A DNA stretch of 15,223 nucleotides, from assembly GCA_964561525.1 (NCBI GenBank), contig CAZLPY010000017.1, positions 1 to 15,223 of the forward strand, in the 5' to 3' direction. This document shows, piece by piece, positions 11,684 through 15,223 of the stretch (position 1 is the first letter of the stretch; each line of letters opens with the position of its first letter). The notes under the pieces were generated by a model, which made no database searches, had not been told where the DNA came from, and saw only the letters and a list, made by a program, of their open reading frames with translations. The position numbers and the translations under genes are program-made. This DNA is from CAZLPY01 sp964561525. Lineage in GTDB: Bacteria; Patescibacteriota; UBA1384; CAJBMM01.

Positions 11684-14050
11684 TTAAGAATGCGCGGTAC
11701 CTGCCACATGCTCATCTTCTAATGTCGCATGATTCAACATCATGCGCTGCTCCACTGAGGCGATCAACTTGCGTGTTTGCACTACGGCGTCCGGATTAAC
11801 CGAGACCGATGTAGCACCCGATTTTACTAAGAGTTCGGTAATTTCCGGATAGACGCTCGGAGCCTGCCCGCAGCATGACACGGTAACGTTATATTGACGT
11901 GCCACTTTGCAAATATGCTCGAGTGAAGCCACAACTGCATCGTCTCGCTCGTCAAACTCGGCAGCCAGCGTTTGATTATCGCGATCAAGCCCTAGCGTCA
12001 ATTGAGTCAGATCGTTGGAACCAATCGAGACGCCGTCAATTCCGGCTTGGCAAAACTCCTCAAGCAAAATCACCGCGGACGGCACCTCCACCATAATCCA
12101 CAGCTTAAAATCGTGACTTTGTCGAAGCCCGGCTTTTTCCATCATGCCCCGAATGGTAGTAAATTCGCTAACGGTGCGCACAAACGGAATCATTACATGC
12201 ACATTTTTTAAGTCAAATGATTCGCGCACTTTGCGAATCGCTTGCAGCTCCAACTCAAACACTTCGGGCTCTTTAATATAGCGGAAGGCACCACGATAGC
12301 CGATCATTGGATTGTTCTCTTGAAATTCAAACTCGGCCCCACCTTTTAAATTGCGGTATTCGTTGGTTTTAAAATCGGTGAAGCGGTACACCACTGGTCG
12401 CGGGGCAAAAGGCTCAGCAATTGCCTGGATGCCGGCCGCCAGTTTATCTACGAATTCGGCGCTGCGGCCACTTTTCATCATCGCCCGCGGATGCTCGCCG
12501 ATGCCGGCGATCACAAACTCCGCTCGCATTAACCCAACACCATCACTCGGCAAAGCAGCTACTTTGGCCGCTAATTCAGGCTCACCTAAATTGACGTACA
12601 CTTTGGTGCCGGTCACCGGAATAGCTGCCACCTGCTCGGAGGTGCCAGACAAAGCCGGTCCGGCTGCCGCAGGCCCGCCAACGTCTACTTTGCCTTTATA
12701 AACAATGCCAGCGTGACCATCTACGGTGATAATTTGCCCGTTTTTGAGTGTTGCTGTAGCCGTACCGGTGCCTACCACGCAGGGAATGCCAAGTTCACGA
12801 CTAACAATAGCCGCATGGCAGGTACGTCCGCCGGTGTCGGTCACAATAGCGGCCGCGCGGCGCATCGCTGGTACAAAATCGGGCGTGGTCATTTCGGTCA
12901 CTAACACATCACCCTGCTCGACTTTATCAATTTCCGAGGGCTTATGAATAATTTTAACCGGCCCAAAGCCTGATCCAATCGAAGCTGGAGCGCCTTTGAC
13001 TAAAATCAAATCCTCCGACACTGGCTGCGTAGAGCCACCACTTGCTACCGCGCGCTCGGCATGAGCTTGCTGGTCCTTCATGGTGGTGACTGGCCGCGAC
13101 TGTACCATGTACACGTGACTGCCTTCAATAGCCCATTCCGTGTCCTGCGGCGAGCCATAGTGCGATTCAATTTTTTTGGCGATGGCCGCCAGGGCTAAAA
13201 TCTCTTCGTCGGATAATTTTTGTACATTTTGCTCATTTCTAGGCACACTGACATGCTTATCCCCATGCGGGGCTTTAACGATTTTCCAGGTTTGAGTGTG
13301 CAACTCTTTGTTCGCAATGGTGAGCGCTTCTTTATCCACGACGTATCGATCCGGGGTGACCGAGCCAGAAACTATCGCCTCGCCCAACCCCCAGCCCGCT
13401 TCAATCACAATTTTCGTTGTGTCCGAGGTAACTGGATCAACGGTAAACATGATGCCAGATTTGTCGCTCTCCACCATGCGCTGCACCGGCACCGCCAAAG
13501 CCACCTTAAAGTGATCGTATTTGTTGATGATGCGATAGTAAATAGCGCGCGCCTCAAACAAGCTAGCGTAAGCCTTTAGCACCGCCCGCACCACCTCATG
13601 AGCGCCTGCTACATTCAAAAACGTTGCTTGTTGGCCAGCAAATGAAGCGTCAGGTAAATCCTCGGCGGTAGCGCTGGAGCGCACTGCGACCAGCACGTCA
13701 TTGCCCATGCTTTCGTAGGCGTCGATAATCTCTTCTTGCAGCGGCTTCGGTAGTGGCGTCTCTAGTATCAAACGCATCACCGTTTTGCTTTTGGCCTGTA
13801 GGTTGCGCGAATCCTCAGGATTAATTCCTTTTAATTCGCTTTGAATTTTTTTGCCCAAACCGGTTTTTTTGACGTAGTTAAAATATGCGTCGGCGGTCAC
13901 AATAAACCCCGGCGGCACTGGCAAGCCTGCCTTAGTCATCTCGCCTAAATTAGCGCCCTTGCCGCCTACTAAAGCGACATCGCCTTTCCCAACTTCAGAG
14001 AACCACAAAATTTGCTTCAATTTAGCCCCTTGGCCAGCTTTCGCGGCCAT
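11684..14050 (-). CDS. ppsA: Phosphoenolpyruvate synthase
   Basis: 788 residues from the ATG at 14048-14050, the normal length for PEP synthase, which makes PEP, AMP and phosphate from pyruvate, ATP and water in gluconeogenesis. The N-terminal ATP-grasp domain begins ILWFSEVGKGDVALVGGKGA and contains VAVRSSATAEDLPDASFAGQ. The central phosphohistidine domain has TDTGGRTCHAAIVSRELG with His412; TCH rather than TSH separates PEP synthase from pyruvate phosphate dikinase. The C-terminal TIM barrel has GIDGVSIGSNDLTQLTLGLD and the catalytic cysteine in CCGQAPS (about C727). Nothing is missing. A longer frame to 14098 adds 16 residues without family similarity; the chosen ATG has a G-run directly before it but no well-spaced Shine-Dalgarno, so the exact start is uncertain. 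It stands alone, divergent from the 14220 gene. Confidence 0.95.
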   Translation of the reverse strand: MAAKAGQGAKLKQILWFSEVGKGDVALVGGKGANLGEMTKAGLPVPPGFIVTADAYFNYVKKTGLGKKIQSELKGINPEDSRNLQAKSKTVMRLILETPLPKPLQEEIIDAYESMGNDVLVAVRSSATAEDLPDASFAGQQATFLNVAGAHEVVRAVLKAYASLFEARAIYYRIINKYDHFKVALAVPVQRMVESDKSGIMFTVDPVTSDTTKIVIEAGWGLGEAIVSGSVTPDRYVVDKEALTIANKELHTQTWKIVKAPHGDKHVSVPRNEQNVQKLSDEEILALAAIAKKIESHYGSPQDTEWAIEGSHVYMVQSRPVTTMKDQQAHAERAVASGGSTQPVSEDLILVKGAPASIGSGFGPVKIIHKPSEIDKVEQGDVLVTEMTTPDFVPAMRRAAAIVTDTGGRTCHAAIVSRELGIPCVVGTGTATATLKNGQIITVDGHAGIVYKGKVDVGGPAAAGPALSGTSEQVAAIPVTGTKVYVNLGEPELAAKVAALPSDGVGLMRAEFVIAGIGEHPRAMMKSGRSAEFVDKLAAGIQAIAEPFAPRPVVYRFTDFKTNEYRNLKGGAEFEFQENNPMIGYRGAFRYIKEPEVFELELQAIRKVRESFDLKNVHVMIPFVRTVSEFTTIRGMMEKAGLRQSHDFKLWIMVEVPSAVILLEEFCQAGIDGVSIGSNDLTQLTLGLDRDNQTLAAEFDERDDAVVASLEHICKVARQYNVTVSCCGQAPSVYPEITELLVKSGATSVSVNPDAVVQTRKLIASVEQRMMLNHATLEDEHVAGTAHS

Positions 14051-14171
14051 CCCCCGAAGCTTTACGCGTAGGAGGACCTTCCTTAATACATACATCAAGC
14101 ATACCTGAAAAGCTCAGGCTCTACTACCACTGTAGCAACTGCTTGTACTAGCGTCTAGACAATACCTTGCT

Positions 14172-14219
14172 TATACTATTGAATAGAGGTAACTTAAAAA
14201 CGAAAACAATTGGAGAACC
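14172..14219 (+). promoter_or_regulatory. Candidate -10 box and leader of the 73-residue acidic gene
   Basis: TATACT (14172-14177) fits a -10 box; no good -35 sits 16-18 bases upstream. A leader of about 35-40 bases follows with GGAG at 14212-14215 before the start codons. The wider gap to ppsA (14051-14219) also holds a CCTGA-TCAGG hairpin at 14104-14118 and shows no other gene. Confidence 0.35.
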
Positions 14220-14441
14220 ATGATGAACGGAGAAGGTCAGCGCCCAGGTGAGGAAGAGATAAACCCAACCATCCCGAACCCACCGGTGGATGAGAACCTG
14301 GATGAATCAATTCCCCGCCCTAATGCGGATAAAGGTGCAGAGCTCGTCCGGGAGATGGGTGAAGAGCACATTGAGGCAGAGCATCCTGAAAACGAGCCAC
14401 TGGAATCTGTAGAGCATCCAGGCGCTCCATCGAACATGTAA
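14220..14441 (+). CDS. Hypothetical 73-residue acidic, probably disordered protein
   Basis: I do not recognise this protein. Two adjacent ATGs (14220 and 14223) follow GGAG at 14212-14215; the second has the better spacing (7 bases), giving 72 residues. The product is very acidic and rich in Glu, Pro and Asn (GEEEINPTIPNPPVDENLDE, later EHIEAEHPENEPLESVEHPG) with almost no hydrophobic residues, so it should be largely unfolded and cytoplasmic. A strong terminator stands 22 bases after the stop, so it is a complete short transcription unit. Its presence between a ribosome binding site and a terminator supports real expression; a role cannot be proposed from sequence. Confidence 0.7.
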   Translation: MMNGEGQRPGEEEINPTIPNPPVDENLDESIPRPNADKGAELVREMGEEHIEAEHPENEPLESVEHPGAPSNM

Positions 14442-14462
14442 TCACTGCTATCAAGGTCGCTG

Positions 14463-14497
14463 AAGCCGCCTCGAACTATCTCTAAGGCGGCTTTTTT
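14463..14497 (+). terminator. Rho-independent terminator
   Basis: AAGCCGCCT (14463-14471) and AGGCGGCTT (14485-14493) form a perfect 9-base-pair stem with a 13-base loop, followed by a T run to 14497. It closes the 73-residue gene's transcript and insulates the next gene. Confidence 0.92.
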
Positions 14498-14549
14498 GCT
14501 ATATTCTAAGCTCCCGCAATTTCCTGCACCTGAACAATTTGGAGCGAGC

Positions 14550-14726
14550 ATGGAACAAGCCAAAAAAACCACATTCGAAATTCCAGAGCTAACCAAAGAG
14601 CGCATGGAAGAGATCGCGCGGAATTTACGCGATAGCCTTCCAGGCTTGGAGAAACAAATCGAAGCAATCGAAAGAGCTTCACGCGTCAGCCCCTCCACAC
14701 TACGGAAAATTGTGTTCACGCTCTAA
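14550..14726 (+). CDS. Hypothetical 58-residue helical protein
   Basis: The ATG at 14550 has GGAG five bases upstream (14541-14544); a longer same-frame start at 14496 lies in the terminator and is rejected. The product begins MEQAKKTTFEIPELTKERME and continues as a charged amphipathic helix (EIARNLRDSLPGLEKQIEAIERA) ending in SPSTLRKIVFTL. No membrane segment, no cysteine. It lies 19 bases before the receiver-like gene and is probably co-transcribed with it, so it may be a small partner of that protein. Not recognised as a known family. Confidence 0.65.
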   Translation: MEQAKKTTFEIPELTKERMEEIARNLRDSLPGLEKQIEAIERASRVSPSTLRKIVFTL

Positions 14727-14745
14727 CTTCCTAAGGAGGTATATC

Positions 14746-15204
14746 GTGGCGACAATCTTGTTTGTTGATTCAGCCAGGTGGACGCTCAGTGTACTATTCT
14801 CTGATCTCGAGAAACGCGGCCACACTGTAATAGCAGAGCTCTATGCTTCCGCCGGCATGCGTCGGCTTGAGGCCGGCGGCGTTGACCTGTTGGTGGCTGA
14901 CTTATGCGTCAATCGCTTTTCGATCAATGATTCATTAAACCTGCCGCCGGAGGATAAGACCGACAACAGCTCTGATACCATTTGGGATGCGGGGTTAGAA
15001 TTGATCCAGTACGCGTTGCAGCTAAACCCAGCGCCGCGGATTGTGGTTTATTGCGCGATGCTCCCTAAGCAAGTTCGTAATCTACTCGAGAGCAGTGCCG
15101 CAGACCAAGTAGTGATCCTGCGTAAAGCAGTAACCCATCCGTGCGATGTATTGCACGTTATCAACGAGGCGGCTCGAAGGGCTTGCGCCACCACGACTTG
15201 CTGA
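14746..15204 (+). CDS. Degenerate CheY-like receiver-domain protein
   Basis: 152 residues from a GTG (14746-14748) with AAGGAGG six bases upstream, which decides the start. The alternation of strands and helices matches a response-regulator receiver: strand 1 ATILFVDSARW, strand 3 VDLLVADLCVN with an Asp at the phospho-acceptor place, strand 4 RIVVYCAML, strand 5 VVILRKAVTHP. The acidic pair after strand 1 is reduced to one Asp (VDS), the conserved Thr/Ser after strand 4 is Cys, and the usual Lys-Pro is Lys-Ala, so normal phosphorylation is doubtful. There is an insertion of about 20 polar residues (SINDSLNLPPEDKTDNSSDT) between strand 3 and helix 3. No output domain. It may be a phosphorylation-independent docking protein. 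The fold call rests on pattern reading only. Confidence 0.6.
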   Translation: MATILFVDSARWTLSVLFSDLEKRGHTVIAELYASAGMRRLEAGGVDLLVADLCVNRFSINDSLNLPPEDKTDNSSDTIWDAGLELIQYALQLNPAPRIVVYCAMLPKQVRNLLESSAADQVVILRKAVTHPCDVLHVINEAARRACATTTC

Positions 15205-15223
15205 CCAATAGCCGAAGGGCATG

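Noticed and set aside
12351..12701. Plus-strand frames opposite ppsA (also 12726-12947 and 13220-13579)
   Set aside because: They are shadows of a clearly conserved, full-length PEP synthase gene.
14237..14719. Minus-strand frame of 160 residues over the two small plus-strand genes
   Set aside because: It crosses the strong terminator and two ribosome binding sites on the plus strand and is Ser-rich shadow sequence of an acidic gene.

Overview
The window is a gene-dense, accessory-rich piece of a bacterial chromosome. Several traits fit a Patescibacteria/CPR-type bacterium, but this is inference: short intergenic gaps, many very small proteins, a MutY homologue without the iron-sulfur cysteines, promoters whose -10 box sits 6-7 bases before the ATG, and an intergenic repeat made of TTTCTAA-type words. 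TGA is used as an ordinary stop, so the UGA-Gly code of some CPR lineages does not apply. Shine-Dalgarno motifs (AAGGAG, GGAGG) are present at many starts.

Left part (1-3326). An N-terminally anchored glycoside hydrolase runs off the left edge. Next come a 76-residue orphan and, diverging from it, a metal-homeostasis operon: a Fur/Zur-family repressor and a ZIP transporter. A perfect palindrome fills the spacer of their promoter. A convergent mutY-like gene follows; it is broken by a one-base shift and carries a 135-base palindromic insertion that keeps frame. A 55-codon gene with a strong ribosome binding site lies opposite it.

Middle part (3433-6283, minus strand). Seven cistrons have overlapping or touching ends and follow one promoter: RelB/DinJ-like antitoxin, RelE/YafQ-like toxin, 31-residue peptide, HExxH protease-like protein, MsrB, membrane-anchored lipocalin-like protein, SAM methyltransferase. 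The toxin-antitoxin pair leads what looks like a single transcript with a protein-repair or stress flavour.

Right-middle (6321-11476, minus strand). A Nudix hydrolase, a DUF4287+SRPBCC protein (with its own palindromic insertion) and a secreted DUF11/Asp-box protein form one operon. Upstream are a tRNA-Ser(GGA), a second copy of the mutY-type palindromic element, and a fragment of the tRNA 5' end. Then comes a MacB/LolD-type ABC exporter pair.

Right end. An AT-rich inverted repeat precedes PEP synthase (gluconeogenic carbon entry). Divergent from it are a 73-residue acidic protein with a good terminator, a 58-residue helical protein, and a degenerate receiver-like protein.

The strongest candidate for something undescribed is the two-unit palindromic element at 2397-2531 and 9134-9217. 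Its ends are conserved, its stems vary, and both unit lengths in mutY are multiples of three, recalling the Rickettsia palindromic elements that insert in frame.
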